Positions 1 to 6,941 of a stretch of 6,941 nucleotides of DNA are shown here, one piece after another (within the stretch, counting starts at the first letter, position 1; every line of letters starts with the position of its first letter). The notes under the pieces were generated by a model. It was not told the origin of the DNA and ran no database searches. It was given only the letters and a program-made list of their open reading frames with translations. Source of the DNA: Gammaproteobacteria bacterium (lineage in GTDB: Bacteria; Pseudomonadota; Gammaproteobacteria; J044); the NCBI GenBank assembly GCA_003696465.1, contig RFHG01000120.1, forward strand, positions 1 through 6,941, read 5' to 3'. A program made the translations under genes and the position numbers.

Positions 1-102
1 ACGCTGCACAGGCCGATCGATATCTTCGATCTGTTTCTGCACGGGAGCCCGTGGGTGCTGGCCGGAGTCAAGGGCGTGCGGCAGCGGGTGGCCGCCGGCT
101 GA
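1..102 (+). CDS. C-terminal end of an unidentified protein (5' partial)
   Basis: An open frame enters from the left edge and runs 33 codons to a TGA stop at 100-102. The visible tail begins TLHRPIDIFDLF and ends QRVAAG. It mixes hydrophobic stretches with Arg and Lys residues and contains the segment HGSPWVLAG. I do not recognise the family from so short a tail and assign no function. It is probably real coding sequence because the frame is open from the edge, the stop is followed at once by a GC-rich hairpin, and the gene then converges on the tRNA gene. A chance open frame of 33 codons is possible in DNA this GC-rich, so confidence is moderate. Confidence 0.55.
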   Translation, partial: TLHRPIDIFDLFLHGSPWVLAGVKGVRQRVAAG

Positions 103-106
103 GGAA

Positions 107-128
107 CCTGCCCCGCGGGAAGGGCAGG
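107..128. terminator. GC-rich hairpin between convergent genes, possible terminator
   Basis: CCTGCCC at 107-113 pairs perfectly with GGGCAGG at 122-128, giving a 7-bp stem around an 8-base loop. It lies 4 bases after the stop of the plus-strand fragment and 6 bases beyond the CCA end of the minus-strand tRNA, so it could end either transcript. There is no proper U-tract. On the minus strand the stem is followed by TTCCTC, and on the plus strand by AGGATC. It is therefore a candidate rather than a textbook intrinsic terminator, and it may only protect 3' ends from exonucleases. Confidence 0.4.
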
Positions 129-134
129 AGGATC

Positions 135-209
135 TGGTGGGCGGTGCTGGGATCGAACCAGCGACCCCTGCCGTGTGAAGGCAGTGCTCTCCCGCTGAGC
201 TAACCGCCC
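135..209 (-). tRNA. tRNA-Val, anticodon CAC
   Basis: Read on the minus strand, the 75 bases fold into a complete cloverleaf. The acceptor stem is GGGCGGT with ACCGCCC, and the D arm is GCTC/GAGC around AGCGGGA. The anticodon stem CTGCC/GGCAG holds the loop TTCACAC, which places CAC at positions 34-36. A 5-base variable loop follows, then a T arm GCTGG/CCAGC with the loop TTCGATC. The discriminator base is A and the CCA end is encoded in the gene. CAC reads the valine codon GUG, which is common in GC-rich genomes. Many bacteria, including E. coli, read GUG only through a UAC-anticodon tRNA-Val, so a dedicated CAC isoacceptor is an addition. No intron or mismatch is visible. It lies downstream of the permease on the same strand but has its own promoter-like sequence. 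Confidence 0.97.
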
Positions 210-222
210 GATCGAGCGCCGC

Positions 223-250
223 ATTTTGCCATGCGGGGGAGCGATGTCAA
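223..250 (-). promoter_or_regulatory. Probable sigma70 promoter of tRNA-Val, with all-G/C discriminator
   Basis: On the minus strand a perfect -35 box TTGACA (250-245) is followed after 16 bases by CAAAAT (228-223), a 4/6 match to the -10 consensus. The next six bases, GCGGCG (222-217), are all G or C. Transcription would then start near 216, leaving only about 7 bases before the mature tRNA 5' end at 209. GC-rich discriminators are typical of stable-RNA promoters under stringent (ppGpp/DksA) control, so growth-rate regulation is a reasonable inference. The promoter lies just beyond the permease stop codon, in the only gap between the two genes. Confidence 0.75.
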
Positions 251-276
251 GGGCAATGCCGTCGTGCACTCCAGCT

Positions 277-1584
277 TCAGGCCGTGTCTTCGCGCCGCTG
301 CAGGCGGCGGTGGCTGATGCCGCGCCATACCAGTTCCACAACCACGCTGAAGCCCAGTACCAGCCAGGTCATGACAAAGGCCGTCGGGCTCGTCTTCCAC
401 TGGTGATGCATGAGCACCACGAACACCAGGGTGATGACCATGATGCCCGTAATGATGATGGCCGGATTTCCCCCGTACTGGTGGCGCAGGCGCCAGTGCG
501 AGACCAGCACGAAGAGATAGATCACCACGAACACGCTGCTGGTGATGGAAGCAATGCCATTGAGGTCGAACAGCAGGGCAAAGACCATGCCCAGACCGGC
601 AGTGATGTACAGCCCCTCCATGGAGCCGAACCACAGCTTGCGGTCGAAGGTGGCCGGCAGCACACCGTCGCGTGCCAGCGCATAGGCCACATTGGCACCC
701 CCGTAGAGGGTGGCATTGAGCGCCGAGGCAATCGAGAACAGGGCACCCCAGGTCACCAGCAGATAACCGCCCTGGCCCAGAAATGGCTTTGCCGCCTCGG
801 CCAGGGCAAAGTCCTGTGCCTTGATGAGTTCATCCAGCGGCAGGTTGCCCAGTGCCACCATCGTGACCAGCACATAGATCACGGTGACGATGGCAATGCT
901 CAGGTAAATGGCGCGGGGCACCGTGCGCTCGGGGTCCTTCATGTGCTCCGACGCGTTGGTCACCAGGCCAAAGCCCATGTAGGAAAGAAAGAAGATGGCA
1001 GTGGCATTGAGCGTGCCGCGCACCGACTCCGGATCGAAACGGGGTATCACCCGGTCGAGCTGGATGCTCCAGATGCCCAGCGCCACGAACAGCAGCAGCA
1101 CGCCCACCTTGATCAGCACGATCCAGAACTCGGCCCTGCCCACTGCCGACGAGCCGCGGATACCGAGCATGGTAAAGGCTAGGATCACGCCCACCTCGAT
1201 CATGCTTTCCACACCGGGCGTGTGCGCCATGGGAAGCAGGGGCATGAAATAGCCGGCAAAGCCCTTCGCAAACAGTCCGATGGAAATGACATAGGTGAAC
1301 CAGAACAGGAAGCTCAGCGCGCCGGTGAGCACGGTCTGGCCAAAGGCATGGATGATGAATTCCATCGGTCCGGCATCGGATACGATCCGGCGCCCGAGCG
1401 TGGCGTAGGAATAGGCCACCAGCAGCGAAACACCGCCGGACAGCAGGAAAACCAGCACCAGGTTGTGTCCGGCCAGTTGCGCACCGAGGCCGAAGATGGA
1501 AAAGATGCTGGCCCCGATCATGGTGCCAACGGCCAGCGGAACGGCTTCCGGCAGGCCAATCAGTCGGGTACGGTTCTGTTTCAT
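277..1584 (-). CDS. APC-superfamily amino acid/polyamine-type permease
   Basis: This is a 435-residue inner-membrane protein with about 12 hydrophobic helices, roughly at residues 13-35, 41-62, 82-112, 127-143, 152-174, 192-212, 225-246, 273-297, 323-340, 345-364, 375-393 and 400-420. Family hallmarks are visible: the glycine-rich break in helix 1 (GTMIGASIF, residues 20-28), the helix 6 region FFLSYMGFG followed by a HMKDPERTVPRAI loop (about 198-226), and YALARDGVLP (301-310). Members are secondary transporters, usually proton symporters or exchangers for amino acids or polyamines. The substrate cannot be told from sequence, so I give no symbol. The chosen ATG precedes the usual short basic leader and first helix. 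Its ribosome binding site is weak (GAAAG, 7 bases upstream). The tail after helix 12 is short and basic. The gene follows recD by 134 bases on the same strand but appears to have its own promoter, with no evident functional link to recBD. Confidence 0.92.
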   Translation of the reverse strand: MKQNRTRLIGLPEAVPLAVGTMIGASIFSIFGLGAQLAGHNLVLVFLLSGGVSLLVAYSYATLGRRIVSDAGPMEFIIHAFGQTVLTGALSFLFWFTYVISIGLFAKGFAGYFMPLLPMAHTPGVESMIEVGVILAFTMLGIRGSSAVGRAEFWIVLIKVGVLLLFVALGIWSIQLDRVIPRFDPESVRGTLNATAIFFLSYMGFGLVTNASEHMKDPERTVPRAIYLSIAIVTVIYVLVTMVALGNLPLDELIKAQDFALAEAAKPFLGQGGYLLVTWGALFSIASALNATLYGGANVAYALARDGVLPATFDRKLWFGSMEGLYITAGLGMVFALLFDLNGIASITSSVFVVIYLFVLVSHWRLRHQYGGNPAIIITGIMVITLVFVVLMHHQWKTSPTAFVMTWLVLGFSVVVELVWRGISHRRLQRREDTA

Positions 1585-1611
1585 GAGGGTGCTTTCGAGT
1601 GAACTCGTGAC

Positions 1612-1640
1612 AGTATCCCTGACGGAACGGGCCGGGGCAA
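1612..1640 (-). promoter_or_regulatory. Candidate sigma70 promoter for the permease
   Basis: On the minus strand TTGCCC (1640-1635, 4/6 match to TTGACA) lies exactly 17 bases before GATACT (1617-1612, 4/6 match to TATAAT). A start near 1605 would give a leader of about 20 bases before the permease ATG at 1584. The rest of the 1585-1718 gap shows no recognisable gene, repeat or strong terminator after recD. The closest to a hairpin is a 4-bp CGGG/CCCG pairing around 1659-1676, which is too weak to call. Read-through from recD into the permease is therefore not excluded. Confidence 0.45.
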
Positions 1641-1718
1641 AGCAGCGACTCGACCTGCCGGGAAGTTTTTGGCCCGATCAGTGATGGGTACATGCCAGCG
1701 GAGCCGTGCTTGCATCGC

Positions 1719-3566
1719 TCAGCCCTTGGCTTCAGTGGAAACAAGCAGGCGCTCTCCAAGTCCGGAGTTGCGCACGGTCCGGCGCCTGCAGGCCTCGAGC
1801 AGCTGGCTCATGCTGCCGGCGATGCAGCACAGCCTGCGGGCACGGGTAATGCCGGTATAGACCAGCTCGCGGGTCAGCACCCGGGATTCATGGGCCGGCA
1901 GGACCAGCAGCACGCGGTCATACTCCGAACCCTGGCTGCGGTGGACGGTGAGGGTCCAGGCCGTCTGCCAGGCAGGAAGCTGGTGCAGGGCGTAGGCGCG
2001 CAGACCGTTTTCGCTTTCGAACCAGGCCCGCAGTTGCGGCACGCCCTCCGCTGCGGCTTCAGGGTCCGGCCACAGGATGCCGGTATCACCGTTGAACAGA
2101 CCGGTCTCGCGGTCATTGCGCAGGATGATGATCGGCTGGCCGCGGTAGGGTTGCCCGGGCAGTGTACGGATGGATCGCTGCTGACGCAGGGCCGTTTCCA
2201 GTCGTTCGCGCAATGCCGCCTCGCCCCAGGGGCCATCGGCCCGGGCGGTGAGGATCCGGGCACGGTTGAAGCGCCGCAGTGCCTCGGCAGGGTCATCTGC
2301 CTCGAAGACGGGGCTGTACCATTCCAGGGCCTGTCGGATCACGGCCTGTGGCGGTTCTTCGCCCTCGGCATCGATCCAGTCCAGCTCTGCGTCCGCTTCC
2401 CTGAGGATTGCGCTTGCCTTGTTGGCATCGCCCGCATTCACGGCTTCGGCCAGGCGACCGATACCCCCGCCGCTGGCAAAGCGGTAGCTGTAGGAGAGTT
2501 CCGCCACGCAGTTGTGCAGGGGCGGGGCGTCGGCAGTCACGGGCCGGGTTGCGGCATGGTTGGTGAGGGCCTCGAGTTCTGCCGCGCGCGCCGGATCCAG
2601 TGCGGGGGTTTCTCCCTGTCCGGTGAGGTCACCGAGCACGCTGCCGGCCTCCACCGAGGAGAGCTGGTTGCGATCACCCAGCAGGATCAGCCGGGCCTGC
2701 GCCGGCAGCGCGGCCAGCGTGGCGGCCATCAGACCCTGATCCACCATCGAAGTCTCGTCGATCAGCAGGCAGTCGCAGGGCAGGGGGTTGTCCGCATGCC
2801 AGGCAAAACCGTCGCGCCCCCAGCCCAGCAGACGGTGGAGGGTGGCGGCCTCGCGCGGCATCTGCTCGAGCACCGCTGCATTCACCTGCTCGCCCAGTTT
2901 GCTGGTCTGCGCCTCGATACTCTCGCGCAGGCGGGCCGCTGCCTTGCCGGTCGGTGCGGCCAGCATGATGCGCAGGTCCGGCTCCTGTTCCAGCAGCAGG
3001 GCGAGGATGCGGGTCACGGTGGTGGTCTTGCCGGTACCGGGTCCGCCGGTAATGATGGCCAGCCGACGCGTGAGCGCCATGGCAGCGGCCAGCCGCTGGC
3101 CGGCAGCGCCCTTGCCCTCATCTCCGGGTTTCTCCGGAAACAGTGCCTGCAGGCGTTCCTTCAGCCACTGCGGGTCGTATTCCACGGGCCCCGTACGGGC
3201 CAGAAGGGCCCGCGCGATCTGAACCTCCTCCTGCCAGTGGCGTCGCAGATACAGGCGCGGGCCGTCCAGCACCAGTGGCCGGTTGCTCTCTCCTGCACCG
3301 ATAAAACCACAGGGCAGGGTATCGAGCCATGTCTCCAGTGCCGGTGCATCGAGCAGGGACTGGCCCTCTTCATCACGCAGCAGGGGCTGGCCGGAAAGCC
3401 GGCGCAGGTCCAGGCAGGTGTCGCCCTCCAGGTTGCGCGCGGCGAGCACTGCGGCAGTGGCCAGGGCGAGGGTGTCGGCTGCTCCGTCGAGCTGCCGGCA
3501 GAAGCGGGCAAAGTGCCGTGCCAGGGCGGGCAGGGTCGCGTTTTCGCTGGGCAGTGGACCGTTCAT
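1719..3566 (-). CDS. recD: RecD, exodeoxyribonuclease V alpha subunit (5'-3' helicase)
   Basis: This gene encodes a complete 615-residue RecD, close to the roughly 608 residues of the E. coli protein. RecD is the superfamily 1B 5'-3' motor of RecBCD and helps unwind double-strand DNA ends before recombination or degradation. Motifs appear in order: Walker A GGPGTGKT (174-181), then APTGKAAARL (204-213), Walker B LLIDETSMVD (267-276), motif III LGDRNQLSSVEAGSVLGDL (296-314), motif IV SYSYRF with its arginine (358-363), NGDTGI (492-497), motif V TVHRSQGSEYDRVLLVLP (540-557) and motif VI LVYTGITRAR (568-577). The first 160 or so residues are the less conserved N-terminal domain that contacts RecB in the known complex. 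The ATG overlaps the recB stop by four bases and has a GGAG 8 bases upstream, which supports this start. No frameshift or missing motif is seen. Confidence 0.97.
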   Translation of the reverse strand: MNGPLPSENATLPALARHFARFCRQLDGAADTLALATAAVLAARNLEGDTCLDLRRLSGQPLLRDEEGQSLLDAPALETWLDTLPCGFIGAGESNRPLVLDGPRLYLRRHWQEEVQIARALLARTGPVEYDPQWLKERLQALFPEKPGDEGKGAAGQRLAAAMALTRRLAIITGGPGTGKTTTVTRILALLLEQEPDLRIMLAAPTGKAAARLRESIEAQTSKLGEQVNAAVLEQMPREAATLHRLLGWGRDGFAWHADNPLPCDCLLIDETSMVDQGLMAATLAALPAQARLILLGDRNQLSSVEAGSVLGDLTGQGETPALDPARAAELEALTNHAATRPVTADAPPLHNCVAELSYSYRFASGGGIGRLAEAVNAGDANKASAILREADAELDWIDAEGEEPPQAVIRQALEWYSPVFEADDPAEALRRFNRARILTARADGPWGEAALRERLETALRQQRSIRTLPGQPYRGQPIIILRNDRETGLFNGDTGILWPDPEAAAEGVPQLRAWFESENGLRAYALHQLPAWQTAWTLTVHRSQGSEYDRVLLVLPAHESRVLTRELVYTGITRARRLCCIAGSMSQLLEACRRRTVRNSGLGERLLVSTEAKG

Positions 3567-6500
3567 GCCGCCGACTCCGAAACACCAATGATGTCGTGAT
3601 CCATGCGTTCGATGAGCGCCTGCTCCGGCCGATCGAAAAAGACGCCGTAGCGGGGGCCGTGTTCGGGCGTCATCGCGCGGAGGAACAGGTAGTACACGCC
3701 CCCGAAGTCGCGCTCGTAGTCATAGTCCGGCAGACGCCGTCGCAGGTGTCGGTGCAGGGCCAGGGTATAGAGCAGGTATTGCAGGTCGTAGTGGCGGTCG
3801 AGGATCTCCCTGCGCAGCCGCGGTGGCGCGTAGTCCTCCAGGGTACGGCCCAGCAGGTTGCTCTTGTAGTCGGCCACGAAGTAGCGCCCCTCGTGCTCGA
3901 ACACCAGATCGATGGCCCCGGTGAGCATCCCCTGGAAGCGGTCGAACCCCAGCGGGGTACGAGGCACTTCGCTGCTCCCGGCCAGCAGGGCATTGACTGC
4001 ATCCGGGTCCACCGTGCCGGCCGATAGGTCGAATTCCAGCTCGCGCTTTTGCTGCCGGGGACCCAGCGCAGCCAGTGTCAGGCCGCTGTCATCCAGCGGC
4101 GTGTGCAGGATGTCCTGTATCCAGTCGGTCAGCCCGTCGAGGTCGCGGTGGGTTTCATCATCGGGCAGGCCATGGGCGCGGAACAGCCAGTCGGCCATGT
4201 TTTCGATCTGAGGGCGCAGGGCCTTGTCGGGCTCGATCCTCTCCAGCAGGGCATGCAGGAAGTTGCCCACATGGGCACCGGCAGGGTAGCGCAGCGCCAG
4301 GCGCTCCGCCCCGGTGGCGGCTGGCGCGCGGGTCGCCTGATGCACGCCCCGGGTCATGGCCGAGAAGGAACCGATGCGCCAGTTGCGCCGCAGGTGTGTG
4401 CGGCTGAAGGTGGCGGTCTCGAGTTCCGGCATTGCTTCCTGTGCCGAAGTGGAAGGGCCCTCGACATCGGGCCGGTACGGTTCCAGGAATTCCACATGGG
4501 CCAGTCGCTTGAACGGTGGCGGGGGCATGTGTTCGGGCTTCGGGTTGAATTCGGCCCTGGTGAAGTCGTGATCCTGCTCCGAAAACAGCCACACCAGCGG
4601 GCTGCGGCCCGAATTCGAGCCACCGGGGCCAAAGTGCACATGGCAGTGCGACTCGGCGCGCGTCAGCGCCACATAGGCCAGGCGCAGATTTTCGGCCAGA
4701 CGCTCGTGCGCGGCGGCCAGTCTGCCCCGCTGGCAAGGGCCGGGACAATGCAGGTAACGCCAGCCATGTTCATCCGGTTCGTGCCAGGAGATCGCCCTGT
4801 TCTTTCCTGTGGCATCGGCCCACAGGTAGGGCACGAACACCACCGGAAACTGCAACCCCTTGCTCTTGTGGATGGTGAGGATCTTCACCAGCCTCTCGTC
4901 GCTCTCCAGCCGCGGCTCGTATTCCTCGCCGGTGGTGGCATCGTCGATCTGCCGCTTCATCCACTGCAGCAACAGTTCCGGCGTGGCGTGGTCGCGGCTG
5001 GCGGCCTGCAGCAGTTCGGCAAGATGCAGGAGATTGGTCAGGGTCCGCTCGGGCTGGGGGGTGCGTTGCAGCCAGTCGGTGCCATCGGTGTCCAGCGCGG
5101 AGGAGAGGCCCTGCAGCAGAAACAGGAAAGCGGCCATGAAGCCCTGCCTGCGCCAGCGGTTGCCGGATTCGGCCAGCAGCTCCACCCAGTTCGCCCAGCG
5201 GTGGGGGTCGGTCATCAGGGCATGCATGTCGGGATAGGGCAGGTTGAGCAGGTCGCTGGCCAGGGCCTGGCGGGGCAGGGGGCGATCCTCCGGGCTGAGC
5301 GCGCCCTCCAGCAGCCGCAGCAGGCCTTCAGCCTCGGTGCTGGTCCAGATGCTGTCACGCTCGGTGGCCACGGCGCGTACACCGTGCTCGAGCAGGGCCT
5401 GGCGCAGGGCACTGGCCTGGGCATGCGAGCGCACCAGAATGGCGATGTCGGCCGGCTCCAGGGGGCGATCGCCGATCTTCGCCTTGTTCTTCGCCACAAG
5501 GGCCAGCAGTTGCGCAATCTGGGCCGCAACCGAGGCATGTACCCATTCTTCCGCTTCTTTCTTGCTGCCGATATGCTTGCCATTGTCCTTGCGTGGCAGC
5601 TCTTCGAACACCATGGCCGGGGCCGGTTCCCCATCGATGGTCAGCGTTCTGGCCTTCAGCCGTTCGGATGGCGGCGCCTCGGAGCGGTGATAGGGGATCT
5701 CTTCCAGGCTGAAAGGGCGGTTGCCTGTAAACAGCTCGTTCACCGCTTCGATGACACCGGGCGTGGAGCGCCAGTTGACCGAGAGCTTCCACCACCGGTC
5801 GGCCTCGCCGCGCGCCTGCATGTAGGTGAAGATGTCGCCGCCGCGAAAGCCGTAGATCGCCTGCTTGGGGTCGCCGATGAGCACCAGCGTATGGCCGCCG
5901 GGCTCGGCCGCGCGGTGGATGCGCGAAAAGATGCCGTATTGCAGCGGGTCGGTGTCCTGGAATTCGTCCACCAGAATGACCGGATAACGGCGGGCAAGGT
6001 CGCGCGCCATCCGGCGCGCGCGGTCGGAATCGGCCTCCAGTGCCTGATGCAGGCGCTCGATCATGTCATTGAACGAGAGTTGCCCGCGGGCCAGCCCCGC
6101 CTCGGCCAGCCCCTCGAGCACGAAGCTGCGCGCGTCCTCCAGTTCGGCCACGAGTTCGGGGTCGGCGCCGCCCAGAGCGCTCAGCTCGCGCAGCAGACGG
6201 ATGGAGGGGATGGCATCGTATGCCTTGCGGAATTCGGCCTGCTCTTCCTCAGTGGGTTTCCCCTTCAATTTGAACGCATCCGGAAGAATGGCGGCCAGCG
6301 CATCTGCCGGCGGCATGCGGGGCGGGTCGGAAGCAAGGCTTTGGTTCACGGCCTCCATGGCCTTTTCCAGGGTGCCTGTGCGGTGGGTCGTGCCATTGAG
6401 CCTGCGATTCTTGCCCAGCAGTATTTCCCGAATCTCTGGCTCGTCGTCTGACCAGGCCCTGGACAATGCCCGTAACCGGGCCTCCAGTTCCTCGCGCTCT

Positions 6501-6941
6501 TCCGGGCCGGGCACCAGTTGCAGGGAGCGGTTTTTGATGAGGGGTTCCAGCCGATTACGAAACTCTTCGAATCCGCCGGTCACCTCGCCAAGGGCTTCGG
6601 CCTGTGCGCCACCCAGCCCATAGGTGCGTCGGCGCCACCAGTCACGCATCAGGCGTTCAACCAGTTCCTGCTCATCCATCTGTTCCATTTCCAGCGGCTG
6701 GTTGCTGCTGAAGGCGCGCTCGGACAGCGTCCTCTGGCAAAAGCCATGAATGGTATGGATGGGCGCATCGGCAATCTCGTGCAGGGCAAGCTCCAGATTG
6801 AGCAGGGCCTGTGCGCGCGCATCACCCTCGGGATACTGCGCGGGCAGGCTGGCGAACCAGGCATCGGCCTCTGCGGGCGCTTCGCCCTGTTCCAGCATCT
6901 GGCGCGCCTCCACCAGCCGCTTTCGAATGCGTCCGCGCAAC
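3563..6941 (-). CDS. recB: RecB, exodeoxyribonuclease V beta subunit (5' partial)
   Basis: The gene runs off the right edge, leaving 1125 codons and the TGA stop. The first full codon is TTG, which is leucine in the conserved LRGRIR of helicase motif Ia and not a start. By comparison with E. coli RecB (about 1180 residues), roughly 70 N-terminal residues including Walker A are missing. RecB is the 3'-5' helicase and the only nuclease of RecBCD. Visible motifs, numbered within the fragment, are HTIHGFCQR (62-70), Walker B VILVDEFQDTDPLQY (321-335), motif III LVLIGDPKQAIYGFRGGD (352-369), motif IV VNWRS (388-392), motif V ILTIHKSKGLQFPVVFVP (687-704) and motif VI LRLAYVALTRAE (752-763). The C-terminal PD-(D/E)XK nuclease has H896, D1011 in GAIDLVF, and D1024 and K1026 in VADYKSN, matching E. 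coli H956, D1067, D1080 and K1082 in spacing. Both activities therefore look intact. recD follows with a four-base overlap; recC is presumably upstream, outside the window. Confidence 0.97.
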   Translation of the reverse strand, partial: LRGRIRKRLVEARQMLEQGEAPAEADAWFASLPAQYPEGDARAQALLNLELALHEIADAPIHTIHGFCQRTLSERAFSSNQPLEMEQMDEQELVERLMRDWWRRRTYGLGGAQAEALGEVTGGFEEFRNRLEPLIKNRSLQLVPGPEEREELEARLRALSRAWSDDEPEIREILLGKNRRLNGTTHRTGTLEKAMEAVNQSLASDPPRMPPADALAAILPDAFKLKGKPTEEEQAEFRKAYDAIPSIRLLRELSALGGADPELVAELEDARSFVLEGLAEAGLARGQLSFNDMIERLHQALEADSDRARRMARDLARRYPVILVDEFQDTDPLQYGIFSRIHRAAEPGGHTLVLIGDPKQAIYGFRGGDIFTYMQARGEADRWWKLSVNWRSTPGVIEAVNELFTGNRPFSLEEIPYHRSEAPPSERLKARTLTIDGEPAPAMVFEELPRKDNGKHIGSKKEAEEWVHASVAAQIAQLLALVAKNKAKIGDRPLEPADIAILVRSHAQASALRQALLEHGVRAVATERDSIWTSTEAEGLLRLLEGALSPEDRPLPRQALASDLLNLPYPDMHALMTDPHRWANWVELLAESGNRWRRQGFMAAFLFLLQGLSSALDTDGTDWLQRTPQPERTLTNLLHLAELLQAASRDHATPELLLQWMKRQIDDATTGEEYEPRLESDERLVKILTIHKSKGLQFPVVFVPYLWADATGKNRAISWHEPDEHGWRYLHCPGPCQRGRLAAAHERLAENLRLAYVALTRAESHCHVHFGPGGSNSGRSPLVWLFSEQDHDFTRAEFNPKPEHMPPPPFKRLAHVEFLEPYRPDVEGPSTSAQEAMPELETATFSRTHLRRNWRIGSFSAMTRGVHQATRAPAATGAERLALRYPAGAHVGNFLHALLERIEPDKALRPQIENMADWLFRAHGLPDDETHRDLDGLTDWIQDILHTPLDDSGLTLAALGPRQQKRELEFDLSAGTVDPDAVNALLAGSSEVPRTPLGFDRFQGMLTGAIDLVFEHEGRYFVADYKSNLLGRTLEDYAPPRLRREILDRHYDLQYLLYTLALHRHLRRRLPDYDYERDFGGVYYLFLRAMTPEHGPRYGVFFDRPEQALIERMDHDIIGVSESAA
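3575..3578 (-). promoter_or_regulatory. Ribosome binding site of recD inside the recB 3' end
   Basis: GGAG on the minus strand lies 8 bases before the recD ATG (3566-3564) and falls within the last codons of recB. With the ATGA overlap of recB stop and recD start, it fixes the recD start and fits translational coupling, which would help keep the two subunits in balance. Confidence 0.65.

Noticed and set aside
135..209. tRNA gene as the attachment site of an integrated island
   Set aside because: No integrase gene, direct repeat of the tRNA 3' end or change in composition is visible on either side within the window.
223..240. Hairpin CCGCAT/ATGCGG as a terminator after the permease
   Set aside because: The 6-bp stem has no following U-tract and overlaps the -10 box and spacer of the tRNA promoter, so the promoter reading is better supported.
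226..1182. 318-codon plus-strand open frame opposite the permease
   Set aside because: It has a His, Gln and Asp rich low-complexity composition and lies in the reverse-complement register of a clear 12-helix permease. Its start also falls inside the tRNA promoter region.
1416..1423. E. coli Chi octamer GCTGGTGG on the minus strand, with a second copy at 6910-6917
   Set aside because: Two copies in about 7 kb of GC-rich coding DNA are unremarkable, and the Chi sequence of this organism's RecBCD is unknown. A genome-wide test for over-representation and strand bias would be needed.
830..1759. 309-codon minus-strand open frame overlapping the permease and the recD 3' end
   Set aside because: It is in a different frame from the permease, has no domain, and is incompatible with the strong transporter signal over the same bases.
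1692..3599. 635-codon plus-strand open frame opposite recD
   Set aside because: It is the same reverse-complement register effect over recD, running slightly into the recB end. It shows no domain and no convincing independent start.
4049..6451. 800-codon plus-strand open frame as a novel overlapping gene
   Set aside because: It is exactly in reverse-complement register with recB, whose protein has all the expected motifs. The predicted antisense peptide is rich in Gln, His, Gly and Arg with no recognisable domain, as expected from complementing GC-biased codons.
6938..6940. TTG as the start codon of recB
   Set aside because: It encodes the leucine of the conserved LRGRIR motif. The Walker A region that must precede it is not present, so the gene continues beyond the window.

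Overview
This window looks like ordinary chromosomal sequence from a high-GC gammaproteobacterium. The evidence is a RecBCD-type recB–recD pair of gammaproteobacterial layout, a tRNA gene that encodes its own CCA end, strong G/C preference at third codon positions, and recognisable sigma70-type promoters. The exact lineage cannot be read from the sequence; a purple-sulfur-bacterium-like (Chromatiales-type) relative is only a guess.

Layout from left to right: the last 33 codons of an unidentified plus-strand gene (1-102); a GC-rich hairpin (107-128); a minus-strand tRNA-Val with anticodon CAC (135-209) and a convincing promoter just upstream of it (223-250); a 435-residue APC-superfamily amino acid/polyamine-type permease on the minus strand (277-1584); a 134-base gap holding a plausible promoter for that permease; a complete recD (1719-3566); and a recB (3563-6941) whose first roughly 70 codons lie beyond the right edge. 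Every gene except the leftmost fragment is read right to left, so transcription runs recB, recD, permease, tRNA.

recB and recD overlap by four bases (ATGA) and should be translationally coupled. Together with RecC, whose gene is not in the window and is probably upstream of recB beyond the right edge, their products would form the RecBCD helicase-nuclease that processes double-strand DNA ends and degrades unprotected linear DNA. RecB keeps its visible helicase motifs and all four expected nuclease residues, and RecD keeps its helicase motifs, so nothing in view suggests decay. The permease has its own apparent promoter and no evident functional link to recBD.

I found no mobile element, CRISPR array, defence island or unexplained coding region. 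The very long open frames antisense to recB, recD and the permease are explained by codon bias. The noteworthy points are modest: the tRNA-Val(CAC) promoter with an all-G/C discriminator, the hairpin between convergent genes, the recB–recD coupling, and the near absence of TTA, CTA and TCA codons.
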